The translations under genes were made by a program, and so were the position numbers. A DNA stretch of 64,000 nucleotides from Mermis nigrescens (taxonomy: Eukaryota > Nematoda > Enoplea > Mermithida > Mermithidae): positions 9,855,607-9,919,606 of the forward strand of contig JAVLUZ010000142.1 of the NCBI GenBank assembly GCA_036768485.1, read 5' to 3'. Under the pieces are notes generated by a model, which saw nothing but the letters and a program-made list of their open reading frames with translations, did not search any database and was not told the DNA's origin. Of this stretch, positions 29,101-44,100 are shown one piece after another (position 1 is the stretch's first letter; every line of letters starts with the position of its first letter).

Positions 29101-32100
29101 AGATTTTTGTAGGCAAAACCGAAATTTCCAGCAAATTTGTTTGAAAATCACCTATGTTGTCTGAATTTAGCAAAAATTCGGCACTGGCGCAAGAAGCCTG
29201 AGACTTTGTGAAACATAAACAGAAGGACGTAGGTTAGGGACTGAAACTACTGCACTATTACTTTATTTGAGTATTTGGAGACGAGCACATTAGAGCTCTT
29301 GGCGCGAAGCACCAAAATCTAATTTTAAAAGGCATGAAAATCAATAATCTATTTCAAAAAGACATGAAAATCTTAGTAGCCCACAAAAGTGTTCCTGGCG
29401 CAGAATTATAGATTCCAAGCAGTGGCGGAGATTTTTTGACAGGGGTTTTTCAGCCATCTTTTGATAAACAGAATTATTTTTGTGACAAATTGAATATTTT
29501 GTAAAATTTCCGAAAGTTTTCTATGGAAAAAGGGGCAAACTTAGCGCAAAAGTCGGCAAAGAGCACTGATAAAAGCGCAAAACACTACTAAAGCACGGAA
29601 CTAATTTCTATGTATATGTACATATACATATATTTACCTAAATAATAGTAATAGTTGGATGAAATTCAACTAAAGAATATGAAGCGAAAAGCGGAAATTT
29701 TTGGAAATTTCGCTAAATTAGAGAAAACGGTTTGAATTACAGTCTTTGCACGTCAAATCATTGTACGAACCACAGAATCTTTGCCCTATGCGAAAACTAT
29801 TCTTGACAAACAAATAAGGTTTTTGAGCGCCAAGAAATTCAGTAAATATCACGGAATACCATCCCGGCGCAAAGCGCCGAAAAATTTGAAAAAATCATAA
29901 ATCTTGATAAAAATCCCTAAAATCCTTAAAAATACACATTCTTTTCTTCATCGTGCCCAACTATTTCTTTAACGAAAGGGGAGCCACCTTCAGCCTATAG
30001 CTACTCCTGATTCAAGGCAGCCAAAAAAGTAAATAGTTGTAACGGATAAAAAGATACAAAGATAATATAAATATAATTTATTAAATTAAATTTTATATTT
30101 AATATAAATTTGAATTTAAATAATGTTACCTTAAAACTGCAGGAAATAGTGCCAAATTGTCAAATAGCGCTTATTTTCTATATAAAACTTTTAAATAATT
30201 ATAAGAGATAGATGCAAAAGATGTTTGACCCAGTAAAAATATGTTTGAGATTGTACAAAAATGGATTTTGAGCCCAAAATTTTACCAATTTTTTCTGAAA
30301 ATGATCATAAAAAGCATTAGAATTACTGTCACTTTGTCCACAAAAGTCTTTGTACGTTTTGCAAACATTGCCCCTAATCCGTGCGAGAGCCCTGAAATCT
30401 TTCTTTCGTTACAAAGGATGGCTGGCTGGTTGGTTGTTGAGTTGATTGAGGTGATTGGTTAATAATTAATAATTGTTTCATCGGTCGGTTGGTCAGTAGA
30501 TTGGCAGATTAGTTGATTGCTTTTTAATTGGTCGATTGGTCACTTGGTTGTTTGGTTGGTTCATTAGTCGGTCGGTCGACTGACTGATTGGTTGCTTGAT
30601 TGATGGGTTTGTGTGTTTATTGGTTGGTCGGTCGGTTGGTTGATTGATGTAACAGTAGGAAAAATCCCCCATTCAAAGTAGCAGAAAACTTTTAACCCCC
30701 ATGTTTGGCGAAAACTGCGGGTGTTTGGCCATTTTAGATGGTTCTTTTTCCTCACTATTTTTGACCTAAAATTGGAGATCGTTTACCTCCCATTGAAAAC
30801 GGCTGGACTTGGGAACCCATGAGTCCAAATTTCGAGCCGTTACATGTATGATACGAAATGAAGATGTTACAATTTAGATTTTTCAGACCATTTTATTCCT
30901 GAAGTAAACCACTTTAATACAGTACTTATTTATTTCTTTCCAAAATCGCAATTTTACCACAGTCTGTTACGCCAACCGTCAACAACTTCTGTATAACGTC
31001 TCTGACTAAATTTAACAATGGCAAATGTTGCTCTTTATCTCTTAACTCGGCCAAATTTGCTACAAATGGATACAGTAGTCCAGCAACTGTTGTGACAGCC
31101 TGTAGTCGAACCACGGCGTGCGAAGATGTCAGATATGCCTAAAATACAACCATATATGATCTTGGAGGTTTTCATCCCCCTATCACCTTCCCTCCAGAAT
31201 TCACGATATTCCGGAAAAATTCGTAAAAAAGGTGTTATTTTAAACGTTTCTCATTATCCGCTTTCTCAAAAGTGTCAGATTTCCAGCGCTTCACGCCATA
31301 TTCTCATTTTTTGACTATATCTTGCTCAATTTAATTACATTTTTTGAAATTTTTCGAAATTTTTTCAAATTTTCGAATGTTTTTATGCTCTGGAAAGATG
31401 GAGCATAGTCAGAAACGCCGAAAAGTGATTTTTTTGACACGTACCATTTTTGTGCCCAAAAAAGGCGCTTTAAAATTTCACATCCCCACAGAATTTCCAT
31501 GCTATGCATGTCTGAATACAACTATGTACATAAGTAGAATATGATTTTCAGTTGGTTGAAATCACGAATGACGGTAATAATAAGTAATTAAGACCAAGGA
31601 AACGTAAGACGACAGAAATAAAAAGTTTGCCCATTCCCGCCTTAAGTTGCTGCTGAGGAAATCTTGATCTTATAGTAGAAAATGCAGCTCGGTTAATCAA
31701 AAGATCAGTAAACCCGGTCAATTCACTGTAGTGCAGAGCATACATGCACATAGGGGGTGAGGGGGATATTACCCTCTCCCTGAAGGGTCAGCCGGACAGG
31801 TACCGTCCGACGATTTTGAGCTGATAGGTTTTTTGCATCATTTTTGAGGTCAAAAGCAGTAGAAACGTCGAAAAATTTTCAGTACTTATAAGTACTTTTT
31901 ACTCAAAAAGCGCCCAAAATTGATATGTTTGCATTTTCAGTGTTAAAAGTGATATGATGCAGTCAAAGTGGACTAAAAATGCTTTTAAAATTCGACATTA
32001 CCACGAAAAAACGTTTCATTGGCTTTTTAACCATTCTGATCGTTAAAACGGCAAAAAAATCGAGAACATTAAATTTAATGTTTTGAATTTTTGGGATTAA

Positions 32101-35100
32101 AACCACCTGCCGACCCTGACCTTGTGCACCTATGGTGCAGACTTTTAATTTTTCCAGAGTCCTAAACTTCTGTCAACTGTTTGTAACATTATAACGATCC
32201 GCTTAATACATTTTTTAAGATGGCATTTAGAAAATACATTTTAGAACTGAATTCTGACCTCAATCATAACATTTTGACATGCTTAAGTAGAGACAGGCAC
32301 GTAGCTCTGGGGGGAATGGGAGGGGTCCGGACCCTTCAAAATTCAGAAAAATCAGAAAAAGATGACTTTTTAAACGTTATTTTGTGCTATATTTGGCCTT
32401 TTCGGGCTAAGTCCCCCAAAAATTGCTGTTGGTCCCCTCCCCAAAATAGGACGGTCAGCTATGTGCCTGAGTGGAGATAAAAATATCGAATCAATAATGT
32501 ACCTGGGAATCAAATTTCACCCCCCTCCTTCCCTGCTGGTCACTCATACCACGCCCATCTATGGGAGGCACAAGTAGAAAAAACGAACTTAGAAATGTTC
32601 ACTTAAGATTGCGGACAAAGACCAAACATGGGCAAGGTAGACGTGGCCAGAGGGGGGGGGGTGGTGTGAAATCCAGGATTGTCGTACAGTAAGCTCTGGT
32701 CATTGTTTCTTATATAAGGTCTTTTTGAAAATGTACAAAAACGGTCCCCAATGATCAATGTTTATTTTGCATATGTAAATTTGAGGGTACTATAATATGG
32801 CACAATAGCATGTTATGTGCGGCTAGTTGTATTTCATGACCCTTATTAGTAAAGTTTAGCCAATTTATGTATAGGTTTCTATCGATAAAAAATAAAAATT
32901 TATCAATACGGCGCGAAGCGCCGAAAATTTTGATTTTTTGCCGTTTTCAGGCAAAATTTACGGCCTTTTTCCCGAAGTAAGCTCAAAAATTGACTCGCAA
33001 CACCTTTCCTCTTCTAAAAACTCGCCTGACAGTACCCGATTTTTCAAAATCTTAGGCAGAGGTAATACCCCCATATCAGCCACCCCCTATGTCCATGTGC
33101 GACAAAGACCTCCTCAAAGATGTGCGGTATACGCTTCATCCACCATTAAAACAGTCACATAATATGCGCGCTATCGCAACGAGCGAAATTCCACACTTCT
33201 AGTTACTACATTGCTATTTGAGCTTTTTTTAACATTACTAGCTCAGCACCAGCCTTCTAAGAGCTAAAATTAAAACGTAAGAAATTAAAAGGAAGACTTA
33301 CAGCTGCGATATAAACGAGAAACGTTTCCATTGAATGGCTTGAGAACTGGAACTGACTGACAGTATTAAGAGCCAGCACAGTAAGCCGGGGGTCTAACAC
33401 TGATATTGGTGCTTTGGGTGCCACGACGGGCCCGGGTGGCATGGAACGGCTAGGCACCGGTTTGTGCAACAGAATTAAGTAGAGCTGTCTTTCTAAGCCA
33501 TCATGAATGTCTTTCTTAAAATCGGGAATCCTTAAAGCTATCTCTCTCAACGTTACCGACGAGCTAAAGCTGCAAAAAAAAGCAATTGTGAAAAATAAAT
33601 GAATCCTAATTATGCAAAAAGTTAAAATTGCAATATTCATCACGGAAAATAAAGTATGCACTAACCCTTAAAAATTTAAACTGAAGCAACTACATAAGTG
33701 TAGAAAGAGTTAAAAATTGTCAAAAAATTTCAGGTAAACGTAAAAAAATCAGTGCAGCGCTGAAAAAACAGAAGCACAACAAAGCTACATACCTAATTAC
33801 ATATTACATATCAATATGCGCGTCTTGCTTATGCAGCTGGGTTGATAACTTGCAAAAATGGAAAGCATTCATGGAGGAAATCTCTTTATAACTAAATCAT
33901 CTTGTATGCACATATATGTTTTAATTTTTTTACCACTGAGCTGCGACGACGGAGTTGATGGGGAATCAATTTTTAGCACTTCAAAATATACATTCATAGA
34001 GGGGCGTAGGCAGGATTCTTTTAAGGGGGGCGGTCCGAAATTGGTGACCCTATATTTAGGGATATGTTCGCCGGGGCGCCAAATAAAGTGCATTTTCTGA
34101 CGTTTGCGAATATGCTCTATCCGTTAAGCTCATAAAATTCAAACTTTTCGAAAAAAATTTATTCCCTCCTTATAACTATGAAAAATGACGTTTTTTTGGC
34201 CGCGCTTGGGCCTAAATTAACGAAAATAATGATTCTACGGCGCGAAGCGCCGAAAATTTTGAGAATTTCGGATAAAATGATGCCAATTATCATGCATTTC
34301 CTAACTTTTCCAAATAATTTTTGGGCTTAGGGGGGACGGCCGCCCCCCGCCCCCTCTGCCTACGCCCATGCATTCATATAGTATACAATTAAGTCACGAA
34401 ATCTGATCAGGATTGCTAAGCTTGTGTTTCAAGCATGTACAGGTTGTCACGATACGATAGCCCCCTCCAAAAATCGACTTTGCGGTAAGATGGAAAAATT
34501 GTATGTACCACCTTATAGAGCATTCAATTCTGTTTCGGATAGTTGAAAGTACATAAGACACATTTTGCAAAAAAGAGGCTTCCACAAGTAGATCTGAAAA
34601 GATCTATCTTGGTGAAATTGTGAAGGATTGAGTGAAAAACCTCTTGCACAATGAGTCGGAAATCGGTCGCTATAACAGCAAGAAAAGTGTCGAAAAATTT
34701 ACATAAGGTGTTAAATCAATCAGAATATGATACAAAACTGTCTGAAAATCTGCTTTGTGCAATGGCTTGGCTGAGCACGTAAGGTAAGTCGGTGAAGCTG
34801 AGAGCAATCATATGGATTTTTAGATCGATGTAGCCGTGAAATCCAAAATTCTGAGATATTCTGTTTCTGATCAACAAAAAATTAGCCGATGCACATTGCA
34901 TTTTAAAAAAATGAGCGTCCGGCACAATTTTGAATACTCTACAACATGGTATTTGCATATTTTTTCCGTGATGTTTGGAAGTCAATTTTTGGAGGGGGCT
35001 ATCATTTCGTGACACCCTGTATGTAAAATAGGACAACACCCGGCATACATGCACATGGTCAAAAGTTCTGGAAGGGGGTAAATCAGGTTTTCTTACGGGA

Positions 35101-38100
35101 GTAAATGATTAATTTTTTATCTATTTAATGTTAAATTTGGACAAATTTTGATTTTTAATTATTTCATTCTACATGGATATTTTTGTTTAAATTTGCATGG
35201 AAACAATAACGATAAGGGCGATTAAATGACCTGCAACATAAAAAATAAGCAAGACAATGGAAGATAATTATCCGAATGAATTAATTGGACAGTCTATTGC
35301 CCGAAAAATTTGTATATGTACCTGGAAATATACATACTATTGGACGTCATTTAACGCTTTTTCATGGTTCGAGCATCAGTTTGGTCATAACCCGGCCTGA
35401 GGGGGTATGCCTTCCAAAAGTTGTGGCAGGGGGATACTCCTATACCCCCGTGTGCATTGTGTGCAACACCGTATGAAAAGAATACTCATTCGCAAAAACA
35501 ATACTGTTGTGTAATCGTTTGAAAAAATCCGACGAAGCTATGTACATAAGTTTCCGCCAACTTAAAACATTATTTCCGACGTCGTTATTAATGTATGCAT
35601 AATCCATTAAGCTCCTTCTCTGATGAAAACATAAAAATTTTCAAAAATTAATTTTCCAATTCCTCGCCGCAAGTCGAAAAAATTCATTAGATATCAAATG
35701 TGCCAAAAATCCCTACTTACATAGTATATACATAATTGACAACTTTAAAGATTTTCTGTTTGGACCCATGACGCATTGTGAGATCAGAAAGCCATAACTC
35801 TAAACATACAGAGATGCACGTAATGTACGAGTACATACATATATGCTATGTATGTTTGTAATTTTGTATTTAAAAAATTTATCGAAAAAATATAAAAATT
35901 TAAAATGCAAACACGCTCATTTAATTTTATTCCGCATGTACATACTGGCAGAATCATATTCCATTTTATAGGTCATTAGTGTCATTATACATCCTGCAAA
36001 AAACCAACTATTCTTAGGGAAAGTATCTAAAGGTGAAGTTTCAGACAATGGTTTTAAAACTTGGAAGAATAGAGCAGATTATAAAATTAGTCAAAAGAAG
36101 AAATTAGAGCATCTATCCAAACACATCTATAATATCTTCTGAAAGCAAAATATTTTAATAAAGTAGGTACCATTTGCATTGTAATAATACATAAGAATTT
36201 ATTGTAAACAAACATGTGCTAAGCTACATACAAACAAACCTTAAGCCTGTAGTAAATAGTGGTTCGAGTATGCTTTTGATATGAGGTGCAACAGGTTTTC
36301 CAATAAATCGTACCAACAGGGTGATGCAATTGAACAGACATTCATCATAAACCACCTTCTTTCTAGAAAATATGCGGTAGATAAGTATCCAATTTAAAAA
36401 CATGTAAATATTCAATATGTCTAATTACTTCTCGGTTCATTTTTTTATTTTTCATTTGAATACGCATGAAAGTTTATTTGTTACTGTCAATACACAGGCC
36501 TACCAATTATTATGTAAACCTAGGGTTGAGCTACATATGTCTAATATCAAAGGATAAAAGTATTCACCTATGAAAAACTATTCATATGCTAAGTTATAAA
36601 AACACAAAAATGTCATCTTAATATAAAAATCAGGCATATATACATATGTAATGCATGCCATTTCTTCCTTCTATTTCAGAAAAACTGGGGAAAGTTACTC
36701 TGCTCAGCGGATAATAGCATACTAATTTTTTTTAAAACAGGTCTTTTTATAATCGAGAGTCAAATTAAGCAATATAGGGTGAACACAGAAGTGAACAGTG
36801 GAAGAGCAAGTAGCTAATTCATCACCTTTCATTTTTTATGAAAGCATAGAAAATACATGAATCAATAAATTAATTTAAGTTTTGCAAAATTTAGAATTTA
36901 TCCACTGCAAAAGTTCATCCAGCAATAACAAATATAGGTACTTAGTCAGTAAACTTCGGAATATGAGGCTGTAATTGAATTTAATCACTGCTTTATGGTA
37001 CCGAGGAGCTCGTTTGTAAGTTCTGAGAGATCACCAAAATTGAACAAAGTAATGTAGATTTAACATTTGCTTCGACGGATGAGAGTGCCAACCATATGAG
37101 CAGCAAAAAATTCTAGGGTGTCTGATCGGGCGAAATTGCCAAAAACCACCAAAAATGATACTAGAAATCGAATTCAGTTGATCTACAGTAATCTGCAGGG
37201 GGTCTCACTCAACTTCTGCGAGGAATGTTTACCCCCTCCCCCACGCCAACATGTGTATGCCAACCACTTAATATAACTAAAAGAACATCTATTTAAAGCA
37301 TTCAGCGGCGGGTTCAGGATTTCCTGGAGGGATCTCATATTTTTTTCTTAAACTAAGTTAAATAGTCAAATAAAAATCCGTTTATGCATTAGATAGCGCA
37401 TTTCACCGTTTTCTAGCAGATGAAAGCATTTTCAGTGCAATATTTTGTATTTTTAAAAACTCAGAATACTTGAAAGCTTTCACTGTAAAGGAAAAATAGA
37501 TACTTTAAATTTCGTTTAATACAAAGCTTGATGCAAAGCGATGAAAATTTCAGGAAATTCAAAACTAAAGCAAGGGCAAAAGGTAAGGTAAGTAGAGAAA
37601 CGCATAGATTTCTTCCAAATATGTACATCACGCTACTTACATACAATGTTACTGAAGGAAATTTTGTGGAATTTTTCGCGTAAAAACGAGAAACTGTTTA
37701 CATTGCTACTTTGTTGCTCAAAAAATCAGTGAAAGAGACACAAAAGTTTCGCTTAGTACGAAGACTTCATTTCTGGCGCAAAAATACGGCTATTAAACTG
37801 CCATGAAAGCAGTAAATACGTATCATTAAGAATTACTATCAGGAGCGAAGCGTCGTAAAAAATTGACAAAATTATGGAAGACGATGGCCATTATATGCAC
37901 ATGGGAGTGGTGAGGGGAGTATTACCCCCGCTGAAGGATCAGACATGCCCGGCGATTTTAGCTGACATTTTTTAGCATCCTTTTTGATTACAAAAGCAGT
38001 AATGTCAAAAACTTTTCCGTCTAATGCTCTTATGTTTTTTTACTCATAGAGCACCAAAATTGTGTCAAAGTGGTCTTAAAAATCAGAATTTTTCGCCAAA

Positions 38101-41100
38101 TTGATCTAATTTTGTATTTTTTAGTGTTAAAAGCGAAATAAAGCAGTCAAAATATATAAAAATTGTTAAAAGAGCGGTATTATCACTCAAAAGAGTTATA
38201 TATAGAATATTTTGACCATTTTCATCAACAAACTGTTTTGAGTGTCTGAAATTCTACCTCCTGTCGACCCTGACCTCGTGCATCTATGTATGTTTCAAAC
38301 TCTATTTTTTCAAACTTAAATATGTAGTTGTTTTTCTATGCGTGATAGCTGGTTTCCATAACTGATTAGCATTCCTGTGAGGCATGAAAAAGACGGTAAA
38401 TCTATAGCAAATATATAAGACTAATAAGATCAAGTACTGAACTAACTTTGAATAATCCTTGGAAGGCAAATATTGGCGTATCATGTCAAAAATTTTAGGC
38501 AAAAATTGCACCATTTCGCTGGCGCATGAAATACACAATAAGCCAACAGCGTTAAAGGCTGCACGCTTTTCTTTAAGATTCGTGAGACAGTTGATTACGT
38601 ACGACATCGCATCGTTCATATGCCTTAATAAAATGGGATACCATCTCATTTTTTGCACATATATGTTGATACCTGATATTCATGCAATAATCGGATCAAA
38701 AATTTCGGAACAAATATATGCAAACTATCGGCTTTGCTATTTGGACTAAGTTTAAAAAAGGAACAGAATTCATGCAAAAGTAATTAAAATCAGAATTTCA
38801 GCATATAAATGTTTGAAATCATACAAAAAATCATAGGTAGCGCGATAGCGCCAACTATAATATAGTTAGGTACGCTTTTTTCTTATTTGTTTATCACAGC
38901 GAGTGCGAATTTCATGACCCTCCCAATAGCAACACTGGAACACTTCTGTATTGTGAGCTTTTTTAGAAGATAGATGATTACAAAGATTATATACCTTTTT
39001 TACATCTTACCCGATTAGTAAAGAGCGTGTAAAGTTTTACTGTCACGTTATAACATAATTTTTATAATTTTGATCGATCATACGACTTATCTAAATCCTC
39101 AAAGGGAGAGTGTGGAAAGTGTAAAAATCTAATGTTGAAAAAACACATTTTGATCTCTTTTTGTCTTCTTTCTGTCTGTCAACAAGTCCGGCTATAAGTC
39201 TCAAGAAATTTTTTCTGACCGAAATGTACTACGACTCAAGGGCTATAAGTGTGCAGGAAGCAAACTTTATTTAAGAATCAAGTACGGAGTTAGCTTCAGA
39301 GGTTTAAAGTTTACAATCTAGTGGATGGTGTAAAAAACAGGTTCTGTCTCAGATTTCGCTGTCAACTATCTCAAGTTAAAAGTCAGGAAAATATGAATAG
39401 AATAAAAATAAAGTACGTTCCAATGGCTACACGGTGCAGCAAACTGCGTTTAAAAACTCAATTTGAGTTACTTCTGGATGTGTTAAATTCGAAATCAGGG
39501 GTGTAACATGGGGTGAAAAAACACATTTTATTCCCTTTTTGATTAATCAATATCTCCAGTAGGATGCGAAACAAACGTTTTTCACACGCAAAGGTACTAT
39601 GACTCAAGGGCTACAAATTGGCCCAAACCGAATTTCTTTACACGTTATTGATTGCTGGCCGCTTTCATGCCGTATTGTACTCCGCTCTTCGTTTTTTGCT
39701 CACCAGTCAATGCACGCAATGTCGTTTTTTCTTATTATAGGGCACTTTATAATAAATTTTTAAGTATATAGTTGTATTCTACGTCAATGGAGCAGGGGCT
39801 TTTCTTTCCGTCTGGTGTGTCAGCTGAGAGTCCTACCGAAAACTCTTAATTAAGCAAATTGATATTTGATTTTAATTTTTCAACGAGTGCACTTTTTTGA
39901 ATGTTTTAAGAAAAAGTAGGGAACTAGCGACCAATGGTACATAAGCCGAAAGTAGCCCCCGAGTCGTTGTATATTTCTGCTGGAAAGAATTTCTTAGGAC
40001 TCATAACCGGAGTTGTTGGCAGACAAAAAAGGCCAAAATGTGTTCTCCCACCCTCCCTTTCTTTACACTCTTTACACTGCCCCTCTGAAAATAAGTCACT
40101 ATGAAAAAATTTAAAAAAAGTTTTTAGCTTAGTTAATTGCCTACATTTAAAAAACCCAAACCATGCAGAATGCAAAAGTGAGTTAGAAAAGTCGTGTGAC
40201 CGACCAAAATTTGAAAAAGTATTTGTTATAACGTATATAATAAAACTATATATACGCTTTATTATAACACAAGGTAGAAGAGTAAAAAGAATTTAAAAAA
40301 TGCTAAATCGAATTTTTTTAGCACTTCAATCAGAATTTAAAAGGCACTGAAAGCAGATTTTCAGGTTTACGCTGTTCACTGATCTAAGAGTAAATTTTGT
40401 CTCAATACTTATCAAACTTTTCCAGAGAATCCGAAATTGGATCAAATTTAAGTATTTTTCACGTATTTTCCTTCAAAATGTATACATAATGACAAAGAAG
40501 CTTCTCTTTGAACAAAAATAACACATTCCAAGCACGTTTTGGCATGCGCTTTGTGCAGACCTTGATTTAAAGTATCACGCCTTACAGTGCACATGTACAT
40601 ATACATATGTAAATGACAAAAATTTACGCGAAAATTGGGTCCCTATTATGTACCAATGGCAGCAAGCCTTTCTTTCTTTAAAATTATTACCTACAAGATA
40701 TTCAGGAAACACCTGAAATATGAAATAAAACGTATTAAACATCATAGCCTATAATTAACTGATCAGGAAATTTGTTGGAGATAGTGTATTGTGGAAATAA
40801 AAAATTGATAAAAGTAAATTCATAGTTTAATTCAACTAATAAGGGGCCAAACAACTACAACCGAGTGACGTGCTGTAATTTTTTACTCGCTTGTTTAGTC
40901 TATAGATAAGTGTGTCATCTACTGGCAAAAAAATCTTCTTCTTTTCTTATATTTAGTTTCAACTAAAAACAAAATTTGCCCTTTCTTGCGAAAAAGCACA
41001 AGTTTCCTGAAAAATTATTAAGCAAAAGCTTTGCAAACGTATATATGTAAACAATTTTATATGAAATTAAGCCCTTATGTACATATCTACCTTTCACGGA

Positions 41101-44100
41101 ACGACCCCGAATCAAATGACGCCAGTCTTGGAAGGATTTCAAGCATGGACGAATAATTCACTTGTTTCAAATATCGACACTTTAGTATGCTGCTCGTGAG
41201 CTAAATCATTGAAATTTTTTAAAATACTGACCATCAACGATGAATAACCAACGAATATTGAATTTTTTAATTAGTATGGACAATGTACAGGTTGGATTAT
41301 GGTTAAATGCATATCGTTTTGACATTCACGATGTCTTGAGGTTGCAAACTCTGCAAAAAATTGCCATTCCGCTATTTAAAATTTTATCAAGATCAAACCA
41401 TATGTATGTACATGCAGAGAATGTAAATTCTAGGGGGGGCGAAATTTTAAAATGTCTCTTTTGAGTCCAAAAAACGGTGAGTACGCTGTAAAAACATCGT
41501 TTTTTTAGTTTCTGACGACGCTCTATCTTTCTAGAGCATAAAAACAAAAAAATTTCGAAAAAAATTTTTAAAAAGTCGAATAAATTGAACAAAATATAGT
41601 CAAAACATGAGTATATGGCGCGAAGCGCAAAATTTGACAATTTTGACAAATAGGTAGCTGAAAACGCTTTAAAAAGCACCTTTTCTACAAATTTTCAGGA
41701 AATTCTTGGGAACTTTTAAAAATTCGCAAATGCTGGAAGGGGGTGAAAAAATTTCTGGGGGGGTGAAAATTTCTGGTAGGGGGATAAATACCCCCCAGAT
41801 CATGTACATATGGATCAAACTGTAAAAAACGATGTTTAGAAAAAATTCTGAAGCATCAATACGATAGAAAACAGAGATGTTGTGAAGCAAGCGATTGGTC
41901 TCAAAACATATTAATTCATATTGAGCACCTTTATATAAATTAACGTATATAGAGTGGCTAAAAAACGAATAGCATATTGGTCTTGTAAATTCTCAGATAT
42001 CTGACCAACTTAAATGCGGCTTACATTTCTAAGAGCCTGTTACTTCCACAAGATTGTGAAGTTTCAATTATGCTGGTTCATAAAGCTATTAGTTTACGCT
42101 AAATTAAGTAGAAGCCGTTTTTTCCAAAATTTTTGCCTAAAACGAGCTATATATGCACCAGCGTAACTCTCCAACAAAAAAAGATAATTAAACGCGGTTG
42201 TCTTATATGAAGTTAAAATTATTTGTTTACTACTTTGCTTATTTTTACTTTGATTGATTTTGTCGTGTGGAACAGCTGCACCGTTAATACGTGTTGTTGC
42301 ATTCATACATCAACGTTTTTAATTTGCTAGCAGTTGACAACCGTACATCAAATCAAATGAGTGATAGACAATTGAGAGGGCTTTAGAAAATATTGCTTAT
42401 GTAGATAATGTTTGAAACAAATAAATAAATTGAAAAAAATAAATAAATAAATATATGTATGAATAGAATAAATAAATATATAAATATAATAACTAAAATA
42501 AAATAAATAAATAAATACATAAATAATGCTTCTGGCAGATGTTTTCATGACCCAACAAACGATTTCTACTTTATTTATTGTAAATCAACTGTAGCTCAAC
42601 AAGCATAAGTAAAGCTTCATCACACACTTACAGAGGCAATAGGCTCATGAACATAGCAAACCGTGTTTAATTTGGTCAAGTATTGAATAAGTTATAAGTA
42701 CCGATATACCATTCGTTTTTTCGAGCCATCCTTAATATGTTCGGTCAATTATACATGTATGGTGACTACTAGGGATGCAAGGGATATCCGGATCCGGATC
42801 CGTTATTATCCGGTATTATTTTGGATCCGGATCCGGATCCGGTATCTTGAAAAATGAAGATACGGATCCGGATCCGGTATTTTTAAAAATAAGATCCGGA
42901 ACCGGATCCGGATCCGTTATTTTTACAGTTTAAAACGGATCCTAAACAAATCCAAGAGATTATGATAAAAGATCATTAAACCTTGAATTGTATTGAAGAA
43001 ACAACATCGTTATCAGACAAAAGCTTTACTTTGATTGACTAAATACTCAAATTCAATGACAGGCAAATTGTATTTAAGAAACAGCAGCTTTTCTGCAACC
43101 AAAGAAAATGGTAGATTGATCGAAGTCATAAGCCCAACTAAGCGCTCATCTATATCAATTGATATTGCATCATCGTTATTCCATTTTTTCCCTTAAATCG
43201 TACATAAGTTAATTAGGAATCCTCTCATAAAAATAAAATATTTCATACAGCAAGTAAGCATGCTTCCATTGTCATTTGCACTCTTTGTTTTTCGTGTTTC
43301 AAAGCAGTCTTTTCGCAATCTGCGCGTTTTTCTGCGAAAGAAATTAGACATGCCTGACGCGAATCTTCTACAATCTGTGCTTCACAAGAATACCTCTTTC
43401 CTTTTCTTCGATCTGCTGGGACTCCTCTGCTTTGAACTTTTTATAATCCGCCGCATGCTTAGTTTGCAGACGCTTTTTCATACAGGTAATACCAGTGTTT
43501 TTGTGTAATCAGAAAAGATTTTTCCCGATGTACAAAAACTTTTCGGGACCGTCTTTGTACATGTACAAAGATTTTTGGGAAGACAAAAATTGTAAAAAAG
43601 GTCTGAAATTCGCCAAAATTTTCGGCGCCTTGCGCCGAAATGAGTAAGTATGTTGTATATATCTTTATAATGGCAGAAATTTGATTTCAAAAGGAAAAAT
43701 GTCAAATTTTTCGGATCTTCGCGCCGTTTTAAGATGAGTGATTTTCGCTCTTGGAGACGCAGAAATTTGCTAAAATACACTACCAAAAATCGAGCAACTC
43801 TGTTTTTAACACACTAAAATCGCAACTGTACCATATTATAGTACCCAAAAATTTGTTTGTACAAAATGTACAAAGATTTTTGGGAAGACAAAAACTGTAA
43901 AAAGGTGTAAAATTCCCAAAAATTTCGGGCGCTTCGCGCCGAAATGAGTAATTGTTTGTCCTATATATCTTTAAAATAGCAGAATTTGCATTTAGAATGG
44001 AAAGATGTCAAATTATTCGGCGCTTCGCGCCGTTTGAGAACAATTTTTAATAATTTTTGGCGTCAGAAACCCAGAAATGAGATAAAATGCGCTACCAAAG

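Noticed and set aside
38624..38660. Longer exon 10 starting further upstream (AATGAG|A acceptor, or the frame open from 38658)
   Set aside because: The shorter version with TTATTAAG|G aligns with only a one-residue gap and has a better pyrimidine tract. The longer one would add residues not seen in other TORs, though it is not excluded.
42348..42548. Tyr/Ile/Phe-rich open frame on the minus strand
   Set aside because: It is a translation of the AAAT-rich microsatellite.
43260..43508. Possible transposase fragment within the GGATCC element
   Set aside because: The frame shows no hAT motifs on either strand and is interrupted by the nested element; coding origin could not be supported.
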